Assembly (NCBI RefSeq): GCF_002902965.1
Contig: NZ_CP026106.1
Coordinates: forward strand, 1,736,001-1,800,000
Length of the DNA: 64,000 bases
Source of the DNA: Paraburkholderia hospita
GTDB taxonomy: Bacteria; Pseudomonadota; Gammaproteobacteria; Burkholderiales; Burkholderiaceae
Direction: 5' to 3'
The translations under genes and the position numbers were made by a program. The notes under the pieces were generated by a model. That model was not told where the DNA came from. It saw only the letters and a program-made list of their open reading frames with translations, and did not search any database. Numbering within the stretch: position 1 is the first letter of the stretch; each line of letters opens with the position of its first letter. Of this stretch, positions 16,496 to 24,752 are shown piece by piece.

Positions 16496-16852
16496 ATGCA
16501 AGTCCTGTTCAAGTCCCGCGACCGTGAAGCCGTCCGTCTGCGCAGCTTCGCGCGCCAACGCATCCGGTTCGTGTTTCGCCGCATGGACTGGCTGATTTCG
16601 AAGGCGACCGTCAGCATGTCCGACATCAACGGCCCGCGCGGCGGACTCGATAAACGCTGTCAGGTGCAGGTGCAGACGCCCGATGCGACGCCTGTCGTCG
16701 TGACGTCGATTGCAAGAGACTGGCGAGGCGCGCTCGATCTCGCACTGGCCCGCGCGGCGCGTTCGATCATACGCAGGCAGCAGGCGCGCATCGCGACGCG
16801 GCGCATCAGTCAGCGCGAACCCGCGTGGACTACGCAACCTGATGCCGTGTAA
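16496..16852 (+). CDS. HPF/RaiA-like ribosome-associated protein
   Basis: A 118-residue basic protein with the beta-alpha-beta-beta-beta-alpha outline of ribosome hibernation factors: an initial MQVLFKSRD strand, helix to residue 25, strands WLISKATVSMSDINGPRGG and CQVQVQTP, and a final helix LDLALARAARSIIRR. The DINGPRGG turn and Lys/Arg-rich helix match the family. A strong AAGGAGGTG ribosome site precedes the ATG. In hibernation factors the protein binds the decoding centre under stress. The divergent length and lack of the long C-terminal domain suggest a short paralogue rather than the main Hpf. Confidence 0.72.
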   Translation: MQVLFKSRDREAVRLRSFARQRIRFVFRRMDWLISKATVSMSDINGPRGGLDKRCQVQVQTPDATPVVVTSIARDWRGALDLALARAARSIIRRQQARIATRRISQREPAWTTQPDAV

Positions 16853-16878
16853 GCCTTGCGGCATATAGGAGCACACGC

Positions 16879-16902
16879 GACGGCGCCCGATACGGCGCCG
16901 TC
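16879..16902. terminator. Hairpin between convergent HPF-like and sirtuin genes
   Basis: GACGGCGCC and GGCGCCGTC pair perfectly over 9 bp with a 6-base loop, exactly between the two convergent stops. No long T tract; likely shared 3' end structure. Confidence 0.5.
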
Positions 16903-16904
16903 CG

Positions 16905-17726
16905 CTATGCCTTCATTGACCGATCGAGCAGTTCGAGGCCGTCGATCGCGCCTCGTGCAAGCCCGATCCCGTGATGCGGCGCGATGCCGAAATCGCGTGG
17001 ATTGATGCGGATCACGCGCGGCCCGTTTTGCTCGCTGAAATAACGCACAGTCGGTATCGCCTTGCCCGCGCCGATTTCGATCACGACGAGGCGCTCGACC
17101 TTCGATAGCCACGCCTGTAGTCGCGCCTCCTGCTGCTCGGTGCGCAACGCAATCCAGTCGTAGTCGCCGAACATCAGAATGTTGGGCCGCGCCACGGCGC
17201 CGCACTTCGGGCAGCGCGGCAGGTCGCTCACGAGTTCGCAAGTCGATTCGTCGACCACGGGCTGCACGTCAGCGGCCGGCCATAGCCCGTCGTGGCAGAC
17301 TTCCGAGCATTGCAGCATGTGAATGGAGCCGTGGCACTCGGCAATGGCTGCAGCGTCGAAACCCGCCGCCTGAAACTGCCCGTCGACGTTGCTCGTGAAC
17401 ACAGCAAGTCCGCGCGGCAGCGCCTCTGCCCAACGAAGCAGAATATCGAAACCCCGATGCGGCACCGTGCGCCGATACAGATCGAGCCGGTGTCCATAGA
17501 AGCCCCAGCAAAGCCGCGGATGCAGCGCCATTACACGCGGATTGGCCATGTCCTGAAAGGTCAACCGATGCTGCTTCAATGCGGGATACGCGCGCCAGAA
17601 ACCCTCTGCGCCGCGATAGTCGGGCAGGCCTGAATCGACGCCCATCCCCGCCCCGGCAGTCACCAGCATGCCATCGGCCTCGCGCAGCCACGACACGGCG
17701 TGCCTGATTCGTTCGTTCTCGTCCAT
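16905..17726 (-). CDS. Sir2-family NAD-dependent protein deacylase
   Basis: A 273-residue sirtuin. NAD-binding loop GAGMGVDSGLPDYRG is at residues 25-39, TSNVDGQF at 111-118 and the catalytic His132 in ECHGSIH. Four zinc cysteines are at 140, 144, 172 and 175. Class features of SirT5-type desuccinylases (Tyr-Arg in the acyl pocket) are not obvious. The active-site Asn-Val-Asp replaces the more common Asn-Ile-Asp conservatively. Likely cytoplasmic and acting on acylated lysines of metabolic enzymes. It is divergent from the LysE-family gene. Confidence 0.9.
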   Translation of the reverse strand: MDENERIRHAVSWLREADGMLVTAGAGMGVDSGLPDYRGAEGFWRAYPALKQHRLTFQDMANPRVMALHPRLCWGFYGHRLDLYRRTVPHRGFDILLRWAEALPRGLAVFTSNVDGQFQAAGFDAAAIAECHGSIHMLQCSEVCHDGLWPAADVQPVVDESTCELVSDLPRCPKCGAVARPNILMFGDYDWIALRTEQQEARLQAWLSKVERLVVIEIGAGKAIPTVRYFSEQNGPRVIRINPRDFGIAPHHGIGLARGAIDGLELLDRSMKA

Positions 17727-18052
17727 CGCGCCACTCTAGCAATTCGCCCGGCGATCGTCTTGTGAGCGATGCGGCGCTATCGGACAGTAGCGTCGCAGTG
17801 GCGCGTTCATGCACCCACGTTTTGGCCGTTCCCTTCCGTTTTGCCGACCGCAATCGAACCGGAGACGTGCGGCGGGCTGATCCGGCTCGCGCCCGTCAAT
17901 CTGATCGCGCGCTCCCAAACGCTCGGGCCGAACTGAACGGCGCGCGCCTGGCAGGCGCGTTGCAGAGGTTGCGTGTTGCATCTATTCTTTCGGCACGCAC
18001 ATTTTCCTGGCCAGGCGCTCGCGCCGAAAGCCGCGCTCAAGGAGACCGTCCG
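17727..18052. other. Divergent intergenic region, sirtuin/LysE
   Basis: About 325 bases with promoters presumably for both flanking genes. I see no repeat, palindrome or small gene worth naming; the upstream in-frame extension of the LysE gene lacks a ribosome site. Confidence 0.4.
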
Positions 18053-18691
18053 ATGTCCGCATCCGCCGCTGTATTCGCCATTCTCGTCGCGTTGCTGCTG
18101 GGCGCGATGATTCCCGGCCCGAGTTTCGTTCTCGTCGCGCGAAATTCGATCAGCCTGTCTCGCGGCGATGGATTGTCGACCGCGCTGGGCATGGGCATCG
18201 GCGGGATTTTCTTTGGCGGCCTTGCGCTCGCCGGTCTTTATACGCTGCTGGTCGCCGTCGAATGGCTGTATATCGGATTGAAAGTGGCGGGCGGTTTGTA
18301 TCTGGTCTACATCGCGTGGAAAATCTGGCGCGGCGCGGCTCGCCCAATTGCGATGGACAACGCCGGCGTAGCACACAGCCGTAGCGCGAAGAAGTCGTTC
18401 TGGATTGGATTGACGACGCAGCTCAGCAATCCGAAGACGGCGATCTGGTACGGCAGTATCTTTGCCGCGCTGTTGCCGCAGCACCCGCCCGTCTGGTGCT
18501 ATGTGGTGCTGCCGCCGCTGGTGTTCGCGGTGGAGTTCGGCTGGTACACGGTCGTCGCGCTGTGCTTTTCGAGCCGGGGCCCGCGCGAGGTTTATCTGCG
18601 CGCGAAAACGTGGATTGACCGGATCGCAGCGGGCGCCATTGCGGCGCTTGGACTGCGGCTGATCTTCGCGGCACGAAAAGCCGGTATCTGA
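18053..18691 (+). CDS. LysE-family amino-acid exporter
   Basis: A 212-residue inner-membrane translocator with five to six hydrophobic helices. The family signature GAMIPGPSFVLVARNS at about residues 17-32 is intact, followed by LGMGIGGIFFGGLALAGL and the conserved TQLSNPKTAIWYGSIF in the second half. The ATG at 18053 is chosen for its AGGAG site; the frame upstream is not needed. RhtB/LysE proteins export amino acids such as threonine, homoserine or leucine; substrate unknown. A strong terminator follows. Confidence 0.9.
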   Translation: MSASAAVFAILVALLLGAMIPGPSFVLVARNSISLSRGDGLSTALGMGIGGIFFGGLALAGLYTLLVAVEWLYIGLKVAGGLYLVYIAWKIWRGAARPIAMDNAGVAHSRSAKKSFWIGLTTQLSNPKTAIWYGSIFAALLPQHPPVWCYVVLPPLVFAVEFGWYTVVALCFSSRGPREVYLRAKTWIDRIAAGAIAALGLRLIFAARKAGI

Positions 18692-18752
18692 CTGGCGACA
18701 GCGTCATCAACCGCCGCGCGCGATAACGTGACGCGGCGACGCGTTGATGAAC

Positions 18753-18784
18753 AAAGGGGAGTTCAAACTGAACTCCCCTTTTTT
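18753..18784. terminator. Bidirectional intrinsic terminator
   Basis: A 13-bp perfect stem (AAAGGGGAGTTCA / TGAACTCCCCTTT) with a 3-base loop and a run of six T on the plus strand. It lies between the rightward LysE gene and the leftward 42-residue gene, and should end transcripts from both. Confidence 0.9.
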
Positions 18785-18795
18785 ATGCGAAATGC

Positions 18796-18924
18796 TTAGC
18801 GGCGATACGCTTCAGCGAGAACCGCGCAGTGCTGCAGGTGCAAGTCGACAGCGCGGATAGCGAGTTCGCGCAGACGCGAAAGCCAGCTCGTGGACGGGAC
18901 AGCGGCGGTCGTAGCTTGTTGCAT
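18796..18924 (-). CDS. Small 42-residue protein
   Basis: ATG at 18924 follows AAGGAGT with good spacing and the frame ends at TAA. The peptide has an N-terminal Thr/Ala-rich part and an amphipathic helix (WLSRLRELAIRAVDLHLQ) with Trp, ending YRR. It has its own well-formed promoter (18966-18994) and shares a bidirectional terminator with the LysE gene, so it is a self-contained unit. I do not recognise a family. A longer frame on the same strand (18812-19273) overlaps it but runs through the promoter and lacks these signals. Confidence 0.7.
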   Translation of the reverse strand: MQQATTAAVPSTSWLSRLRELAIRAVDLHLQHCAVLAEAYRR

Positions 18925-18947
18925 GGCGGACTCCTTGTGCGGGTAAC

Positions 18948-18994
18948 ACCCTAGGTAATAACCCTAGTATATCCTTGCGCATGTCGCGCTGCAA
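18948..18994 (-). promoter_or_regulatory. Promoter with CCCTAG repeats for the 42-residue gene
   Basis: Read leftward, TTGCAG (18994-18989) and TATACT (18971-18966) are spaced by exactly 17 bases. Two ACCCTAG copies (plus strand 18948-18954 and 18961-18967) overlap the -10 box and the likely start site, 13 bases apart, as expected for a repressor site. Confidence 0.6.
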
Positions 18995-19401
18995 CAAAAT
19001 CAATAACTTTTCCGAGATGTTGCGTTGCAGCCGCCTGCGGCCGAGGGCCGAACGAACCCGTTCGGCGTCAGTTCCCTTTCGCGTGAGTCGATTGGTTAGC
19101 TCACTAATCAATCCCATCAGATTATCTACAACACAAATCATCAGAATATCGACATATCTGACTTGCCAGCCATCAAATGCATGACATCCGTATTTCGTTT
19201 TCGCGTCATCGATATGTCGCTCACGAAAATAGCTTATGTCGATTTTCACAATGATTGACGGTTTATCGTCCATGCCCGACAGGCCGCTTCACTGTTGCGT
19301 GCAGACCAACGGTGTATTGGAGAAATTAATGTGATCCCGAAAAAACTTTTGCTCTAAGATTCGCGGTGCTCCAACAACGCCCAATGCCTAAGAGGAAGTT
19401 C
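18995..19401. other. AT-rich intergenic region before adc
   Basis: Roughly 400 bases, with 19095-19265 clearly poorer in G+C than its surroundings. It holds scattered copies of ATATGTCGA-like words in both orientations (about 19147, 19208 and 19233). The promoter of the adc operon is probably here or at 19325-19370. No gene is supported. Confidence 0.4.
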
Positions 19402-20211
19402 ATGGACATCAAATCGATTCGGCAATCCGCATTTGCGATGCCCGTTCACAATCCCGCCTACCCTCGCCCGCCGTTCCGCTTTCTCAATCGTGAGTACTTC
19501 ATCATTTCGTACGAAACCGATATGGATGCGCTGCGCGCCGTGGTGCCGGAACCGCTGAAGCCGGAAAACGCGCTGGTCCATTACGAGTTCATTCGCATGC
19601 CTGATTCGTCGGGTTTTGGCGACTACACGGAAAGTGGCCAGGTGATTTCGGTGCGCGACATGGAAGGGCGTCTTGCGAACTACACGCACTCGATGTACCT
19701 CGACGACGAAGGCCCGATTGCCGGCGGCCGCGAAATCTGGGGCTTCCCGAAGAAGCTCGCGCGCCCCAAATTGGGCGTCGACGGTAACGACACGCTGCTC
19801 GGCACGCTCGATTACGGCACGCAACGCATCGCGACGGGCACGATGGGCTACAAGCATCGCATGATCGATATCGAAGCCGAACGCGCCAAGCTCGCCGACA
19901 CGCCCAACTATCTGCTGAAGGTGATTCCGCATGTCGACGGCACGGCGCGCATCTGCGAACTCGTGCGCTTCTATCTGCGCGACGTGACGGTGCTCGGCGC
20001 ATGGACCGGCCCGGCCGCGCTCGAACTGCATCCGCATGCGCTCGCGCCGATTGCCGATCTGCCCGTGAAGCGCGTGGTCGGCGCGCGGCATGTGATCGCC
20101 AATCTCACGCTGGATATCGGCGAAGTCGCATTCGACTACCTCGCGCCTGCGCAAGCTGAAACGCAGACCGCAAAGAAGTCGAATGACGACGCGCTCGAAC
20201 TCGCGGTTTAA
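19402..20211 (+). CDS. adc: Acetoacetate decarboxylase
   Basis: A 269-residue enzyme that decarboxylates acetoacetate to acetone and CO2. The catalytic lysine lies in GFPKKLA (residues 115-121), the Lys pair known from Clostridium Adc, and the acidic environment is represented by Glu77 in YTESGQ. The internal ATG at 19402 is preferred over the upstream in-frame ATG because GAGGAAG precedes it and it begins the conserved [14 protein letters not shown]. It is the first gene of a three-gene run with 3-hydroxybutyrate dehydrogenase and a patatin, so acetoacetate turnover from ketone bodies or PHB is the likely context. Confidence 0.93.
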   Translation: MDIKSIRQSAFAMPVHNPAYPRPPFRFLNREYFIISYETDMDALRAVVPEPLKPENALVHYEFIRMPDSSGFGDYTESGQVISVRDMEGRLANYTHSMYLDDEGPIAGGREIWGFPKKLARPKLGVDGNDTLLGTLDYGTQRIATGTMGYKHRMIDIEAERAKLADTPNYLLKVIPHVDGTARICELVRFYLRDVTVLGAWTGPAALELHPHALAPIADLPVKRVVGARHVIANLTLDIGEVAFDYLAPAQAETQTAKKSNDDALELAV

Positions 20212-20241
20212 CGCTCTCCACATTTTTCAAGGGAACACACA

Positions 20242-21024
20242 ATGTCACTGCAAAACAAAGTCGCGCTCGTGACGGGTGCAGCAAGCGGTATCGGCGAACA
20301 ATGCGCTCGCAAGCTCGCGAGCCTCGGCGCTGCCGTCGTGATTGCGGATCTGAATCTGGAGAATGCGCAGAAGGTCGCGTCGAGCATCGTCGAAGGCGGC
20401 GGCAAGGCGATCGCCGTATCGATGGACGTGACGAATGAAGAAGCTGTCAACGCGGGTATCGAGCGCGCGGTGAAGGAACTCGGCAGCATCGACGTGCTCG
20501 TGTCGAACGCGGGCATTCAGATCGTTGCGCCGATCGAGGAATACGCCTTCTCCGACTGGAAGAAGATGCTCGCCATCCATCTGGACGGCGCGTTCCTCAC
20601 GACCAAGGCCGCCATCAAGCACATGTACGACAGCAAGCGCGGCGGCTCGATCGTCTATATGGGCTCGGTGCACTCGCATGAGGCATCGAAGCTGAAGTCG
20701 GCCTATGTCACCGCGAAGCACGGTCTGCTCGGCCTCGCGCGAGTCGTCGCGAAGGAAGGCGGTCCGCGCGGCGTGCGTGCGAATGTCGTGTGCCCGGGCT
20801 TCGTGCGCACGCCGCTCGTCGACAAGCAGATTCCCGAGCAGGCCAAGGCGCTCGGCATCAGCGAAGAGGAAGTCGTGAAGAACGTGATGCTGAAGGAAAC
20901 GGTCGACGGCGAATTCACGACGGTTGAAGACGTCGCGAATACAGTCGCTTTCCTCGCGGGCTTCGAATCGTCGGCACTGACGGGACAATCTGTGATCGTC
21001 AGCCACGGCTGGTCGATGAAATAA
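20242..21024 (+). CDS. bdhA: 3-Hydroxybutyrate dehydrogenase
   Basis: A 260-residue short-chain dehydrogenase, interconverting 3-hydroxybutyrate and acetoacetate with NAD. The nucleotide motif TGAASGIG is at residues 11-18, NAG at 89-91, and the catalytic Ser142, Tyr155 and Lys159 (YVTAK) are in place. [12 protein letters not shown] and the C-terminal region around [17 protein letters not shown] match D-3-hydroxybutyrate dehydrogenases of beta-proteobacteria. It begins 30 bases after adc with an AAGGGA site and ends 9 bases before the patatin gene, so the three are one operon. Confidence 0.92.
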   Translation: MSLQNKVALVTGAASGIGEQCARKLASLGAAVVIADLNLENAQKVASSIVEGGGKAIAVSMDVTNEEAVNAGIERAVKELGSIDVLVSNAGIQIVAPIEEYAFSDWKKMLAIHLDGAFLTTKAAIKHMYDSKRGGSIVYMGSVHSHEASKLKSAYVTAKHGLLGLARVVAKEGGPRGVRANVVCPGFVRTPLVDKQIPEQAKALGISEEEVVKNVMLKETVDGEFTTVEDVANTVAFLAGFESSALTGQSVIVSHGWSMK

Positions 21025-21033
21025 GGAGAACGT

Positions 21034-22287
21034 ATGCGCAGCGACACAAAGAACATCATCCCGCAGCCGGAACCGTTTGTGTTGCCGCGCTACGACGAAA
21101 TCGCGCTCGTGCTGCAAGGCGGCGGTGCGCTCGGCTCCTATCAGGCGGGTGTCATCGAAGGACTCGCCGAGGCGAAGGTCGAGCCGCACTGGATCGCAGG
21201 CGTGTCGATCGGCGCGCTCAACACGGCGATCATCGCGGGTAATGCGCCGGAAAATCGCGTGGCAGCATTGCGCGGCTTCTGGAATGCGATCTGTCATCCG
21301 CTCGACTGGGTCGGCAGCGTGAGCGCGTGGACGCTGCCCGGCCTGGGCATGCATGACCTGTCGCGCAAGTGGGCGAGCATGTGGGCAGCAGGCCGCGCGC
21401 TGACGGAAGGCCAACCCGGCTTTTTCGCGCCGCGCTTTCCGTTGCCCATGGCGGGCCTCGGCAAGCTGGACCCGAGCCGCGTCAGCTATTACGACACGGC
21501 CGCCCTGCGCGCAACGCTGCTGCAATACGCGGATTTCGACCGCATCAACGATGGCGCCATCCGCGTGTCCGTGGGCGCTGTGAATGTGAGCACGGGCAAT
21601 CTCACGTACTTCGACAACCGCAAGATGCGCCTTGAGCCGGAGCATTTCATGGCGTCGGGTGCGTTGCCGCCGGGTTTCCCGGCTGTCGAGATCGACGGCG
21701 AATACTACTGGGACGGCGGACTCGTTTCGAATACGCCGCTCACAGAAGTGCTGCGCGATTCGGATCACAAGGACACGCTGGTCTTTCAGGTCGACTTGTG
21801 GAGCGCGCGCGGCAATGCGCCGGGCGACTTCCCCGACATTTCCGAGCGAGCCAAGGACATCCAGTATTCGAGCCGCACGCGCGCGATCACGAACATGCTC
21901 GCCGAGCGGCAAAAGCACGCGCGCTTCATCAAGGAGCTGCTCGAACATGTGCCGACGTCGGTGCTGAAGGCGGACCCGCTGTTCAGTCTCGCCCAGCAGG
22001 CAGCGGACGGCAGCGCGATCAACGTCGTGCATCTGATCTACAAGAACAAGCCGTACGAAGGCCATTACAAGGACTACGAGTTCAGCGTGGACACGATGCT
22101 CGAACATTGGCAAAGCGGCCTCGACGATATCCGCGACTCGTTCTCGCATCGCGACTGGTTCGACGTGCCGAGCCGCGAACTGGGTTTCGTCACGCACGAC
22201 GTGCACCGCCCTGCTGGGTCCGTGCCCGAGTCCGACAAGCAGCCGGTCGAAACCGAACTCGGCAAGCGACGCAAGGCAGCGGCTTGA
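21034..22287 (+). CDS. Patatin-like phospholipase (DUF3734 type)
   Basis: A 417-residue hydrolase. The oxyanion loop GGGALGSYQAG is at 29-39, the nucleophile Ser58 is in GVSIG, and the catalytic Asp227 is in DGG, giving a complete Ser-Asp dyad. The C-terminal 130 residues carry the basic domain (DUF3734) often found in these proteins. No signal peptide, so it acts inside the cell. Its position 9 bases after bdhA with an AAGGAG site ties it to ketone-body or PHB metabolism; relatives are linked to granule or lipid turnover, but the substrate is unproven. Confidence 0.9.
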   Translation: MRSDTKNIIPQPEPFVLPRYDEIALVLQGGGALGSYQAGVIEGLAEAKVEPHWIAGVSIGALNTAIIAGNAPENRVAALRGFWNAICHPLDWVGSVSAWTLPGLGMHDLSRKWASMWAAGRALTEGQPGFFAPRFPLPMAGLGKLDPSRVSYYDTAALRATLLQYADFDRINDGAIRVSVGAVNVSTGNLTYFDNRKMRLEPEHFMASGALPPGFPAVEIDGEYYWDGGLVSNTPLTEVLRDSDHKDTLVFQVDLWSARGNAPGDFPDISERAKDIQYSSRTRAITNMLAERQKHARFIKELLEHVPTSVLKADPLFSLAQQAADGSAINVVHLIYKNKPYEGHYKDYEFSVDTMLEHWQSGLDDIRDSFSHRDWFDVPSRELGFVTHDVHRPAGSVPESDKQPVETELGKRRKAAA

Positions 22288-22319
22288 GCGCTGCTGCTGC
22301 GACCCGGCGTGCGTCATGA

Positions 22320-22355
22320 ATTGCGGCTCTGCGACACATATCGCAGAGCCGCAAT
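22320..22355. terminator. Bidirectional hairpin between patatin and phosphoesterase genes
   Basis: A perfect 15-bp stem (ATTGCGGCTCTGCGA / TCGCAGAGCCGCAAT) with a 6-base loop in the convergent gap. T tracts are weak; the stem strength and position support a terminator. Confidence 0.7.
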
Positions 22356-22386
22356 GCCATTGAGCCGTGCAAATGCCGCGCAGAAT

Positions 22387-23856
22387 TTACATGCCGCCGG
22401 GGAATCCTAGCGCGGTCGCTTTCGCGCGCAAGTCGGCAAAGCGTCCGCCGGGCGCGTTCGCCACTGCCACCTGAGAGTCCGAGGTGGACGGAACCTGCTG
22501 GCTGTGATCGACGCCGCCAAGCCCCGGAATGATCCCCGCTGTCGAGCACGCGACACCGAACGTGCCTTGCGTCACAGCAATCGCGGGCGCGTCGGTTCGC
22601 GCAGCGTCGGTGAAGTCGAGCGCATACGCCATGTTGAAGGTACTCGTGTCACTCGCACGCACGCCCAGCGGATCGAGGCCGAAGCGCCACGCAATCAGTT
22701 GATGAATCGAACTGGGATCGAACGGATAGCGCGACACCATGTTCGCGCGCACGCGCGGGCCGAACAGCATGCACGGCACGCGAAATCCGAGCCGGCCATC
22801 GTTGCCGACACCTTGCTCCGCAGTCGATACAGGCTTGATGGGCGGCACTGCGTGCTCCATGAAGCCGCCCCATTCGTCATACACGAGAATCATCAGCGTT
22901 GTGCTCCAGTTCGGACCGGTGCGCAGCGCGTCGTATATCTGGCCGAGCAGCACCTGGCCGTTGCGCACGTCGGCATGCGGGTGATCGTCGTTCGACGTGC
23001 CTTGCACCTCGCCCGCGAAACTCGGATCGACCATGCAGAACGACGGCAGATTGCCGGAGGCCGCATCCGAAAGAAATTCCGCGAACAGCTTCGAGCGGCC
23101 GACATAGCGTGAGCCATACAGCGCAGTGAACGGAACGTCGTGGAAGTAATACGTCGATGAGACGCTCTTTGCGTCGAGCCGGTCCCAGATGGTCGGCAGC
23201 GACGACGTATCGACGCTGTCGTCGAGGCGGTCGGTCTCGCCGCTATGCAGATAGAGGCGGTTCGGAAACGTGGCCGACAGAATGCCGCTCATGTAGTAGT
23301 CGCAGACCGTGTACTGCGTGACGGCGCCGCGGTAGAAGTCGAGATCGCTTGCACCGAAATAGCCGATGGGCAGCAGGTCGCCGCGCAAGAGGCTCGTGCC
23401 CGGCGTGAGCAGAAAGCCGTTCATCGCGCCGTTGGCAAGATGCGTGCGCCCTGCGCTGTACAGATGGTTCGGATCGGAGAAACTGCACGCCTGGAACCCG
23501 TACGCGGCATTCGACGTCAACGCGAACGACGATTGCGTCTGACCGAATGCGTCAGTGAACTGGCGGGCCTGCTGATGCTCCGCGTTCGGCACCCAGCCCA
23601 ATATATGATCGAACGAACGGTTCTCCATCGTGACGAGCACAATGTGATCGATGCCCGACGTGGCGGGAGCCGGCAGCGCTGGCCGTGGAAGACTGGCACG
23701 ATCGGGCGGAATGCCGTTCGTCGAACCCGTGCTGCCCGACGATCCGCCGCCACCTCCCCCGCCACAAGCCGACAACGCGACACTGCCCGCGAGCGCCGCC
23801 AGGATCTTGCGGCGCGTGGCATCGGGCGCATTTGAAGTGTGTGAATCGCTGCTCAT
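22387..23856 (-). CDS. Phosphoesterase/phospholipase C family lipoprotein
   Basis: A 489-residue exported protein of the phosphoesterase family that includes acid phosphatase AcpA and non-haemolytic phospholipase C. The start at 23856 has GGAGGTGAGG upstream. A lipobox LSAC near residue 30 is followed by a run of glycines, so it is likely a lipoprotein on a flexible linker. Metal and catalytic motifs are ENRSFDHILGW near 77-88, DDHPHADVRNGQ, and VYDEWGGFMEHAVPP. A twin-arginine motif is partly visible (TRRKILAALAG), which suggests Tat export as for other family members. Substrate: phosphomonoesters or phospholipids. Confidence 0.85.
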   Translation of the reverse strand: MSSDSHTSNAPDATRRKILAALAGSVALSACGGGGGGGSSGSTGSTNGIPPDRASLPRPALPAPATSGIDHIVLVTMENRSFDHILGWVPNAEHQQARQFTDAFGQTQSSFALTSNAAYGFQACSFSDPNHLYSAGRTHLANGAMNGFLLTPGTSLLRGDLLPIGYFGASDLDFYRGAVTQYTVCDYYMSGILSATFPNRLYLHSGETDRLDDSVDTSSLPTIWDRLDAKSVSSTYYFHDVPFTALYGSRYVGRSKLFAEFLSDAASGNLPSFCMVDPSFAGEVQGTSNDDHPHADVRNGQVLLGQIYDALRTGPNWSTTLMILVYDEWGGFMEHAVPPIKPVSTAEQGVGNDGRLGFRVPCMLFGPRVRANMVSRYPFDPSSIHQLIAWRFGLDPLGVRASDTSTFNMAYALDFTDAARTDAPAIAVTQGTFGVACSTAGIIPGLGGVDHSQQVPSTSDSQVAVANAPGGRFADLRAKATALGFPGGM

Positions 23857-24096
23857 GGCCTCACCTCCGTTGTTGTAAATATCGGTCGGGTCGCCGTTGC
23901 CTGATCGCGCGGCGAGATCAGCCTTTGTCAGCACTTCATGTACCCGTACGTGACGGAATGCTTGCGCTGCGGCGCAGCGCGCATTGCATGCTGGGGTAAG
24001 CGCTTATCGTTCATCCCTGAGCGCTGTCACGCGTCGACGCGATGCGCGGCCAGCTTGCGAACCATTTTCAGGCGAGCTGCCCGTGGGTCCATCTAT
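23857..24096. other. Intergenic region before the hip operators
   Basis: About 240 bases upstream of the leftward phosphoesterase gene and the rightward hipBA pair. No gene or clear repeat was seen apart from the operators that start at 24097. Confidence 0.4.
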
Positions 24097-24170
24097 ATAC
24101 AGTTTTTAGACTGTATTTTTTATTTACAGTTTATAGACTGTATATTGCCAATACAGGCTTTGGTCTGTAT
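24097..24170. promoter_or_regulatory. Three hipBA operators at 27-bp spacing
   Basis: Three 20-bp inverted repeats of the form (A/T)TACAG-N8-CTGTAT occur at 24097-24116, 24124-24143 and 24151-24170, starting exactly 27 bases apart. A fourth half-site CTGTAT is at 24172-24177. The N8 spacing matches the E. coli HipB operator design (TATCC-N8-GGATA) with different arms. The AT-rich DNA between them should hold the hipBA promoter, so HipB binding would repress it. Confidence 0.8.
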
Positions 24171-24252
24171 TCTGTATCGACGGGGCAGCGCGTGCGGCGC
24201 CCGCGCCGTGCCGAAGTTCTACCCGCATCAATCCGTCTCCTCGAGGCCAGCC

Positions 24253-24750
24253 GTGGACTATTCCGTCAAGACGCTCAGCCAGTTGCGCCCCGTTCTGCGC
24301 GGCTTTCGCAAAGCCGCAGGACTCACGCAGGCCATGATCGCCGAGCGGCTCGGCATCACGCAGCAAAGCTATGCGCAGTTCGAGGCAGACCCGGCCGCCG
24401 CCGGGGTCGAGCGGCTCTTCAAGGTTTTGCGGCTGCTGAACGCCGGAATCACGCTCAGTCAGGACGAGCCTTCGCCCGCAAACGCGGCGCCCGTGGCAAA
24501 GATGGCGTCGTCGAACCGCCTCGCCGCACCGGGCCGCAACGCGCCGAAGACAGCGCCGCGCAAGCGCGCAGCGAAACCTGCAACCGAGCGCGACGCGCCC
24601 GCTCTCAAAGCGGAAAAACGCGCGCCAACAGGCGCGGCCGCGCAAGGCACCCGACAAGCGCCGCGCAAGCCCGCTGCCACGCCGGATGGGCGTGCTTCGG
24701 CACGAGCCCCCGGCACGGCAAGCACGCCGAAGAAACGGGAGCAGTGGTAA
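24253..24750 (+). CDS. hipB: HipB-type antitoxin with long basic tail
   Basis: A 165-residue protein starting at GTG 24253 (GAGG upstream). Residues 5-70 are an XRE helix-turn-helix: GFRKAAGLTQAMIAERLGIT, then QQSYAQFEADPAAAGVERL and a dimer strand LNAGITL, as in HipB. The remaining 85 residues are a low-complexity tail rich in Ala, Pro, Lys and Arg, far longer than the short C-terminus of E. coli HipB (88 residues in total). The tail may bind DNA nonspecifically or bind HipA. The stop is 2 bases before the hipA start, so the pair is coupled. HipB should bind the operators at 24097-24170. Confidence 0.88.
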   Translation: MDYSVKTLSQLRPVLRGFRKAAGLTQAMIAERLGITQQSYAQFEADPAAAGVERLFKVLRLLNAGITLSQDEPSPANAAPVAKMASSNRLAAPGRNAPKTAPRKRAAKPATERDAPALKAEKRAPTGAAAQGTRQAPRKPAATPDGRASARAPGTASTPKKREQW

Positions 24751-24752
24751 GC

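Noticed and set aside
18812..19273. 153-codon open frame on the minus strand over the 42-residue gene
   Set aside because: It runs through the well-formed promoter and ribosome site of the small gene in another frame and lacks its own signals.
20245..22317. 690-codon open frame on the minus strand
   Set aside because: It lies opposite the bdhA and patatin genes, whose motifs are complete; long antisense frames are common in GC-rich DNA, and this one has no domain and a His/Arg-rich composition.
24097..24170. LexA boxes in the hip promoter
   Set aside because: The arms read ACAG-N8-CTGT, the reverse of the LexA order CTGT-N8-ACAG, and between sites the spacing is N11.
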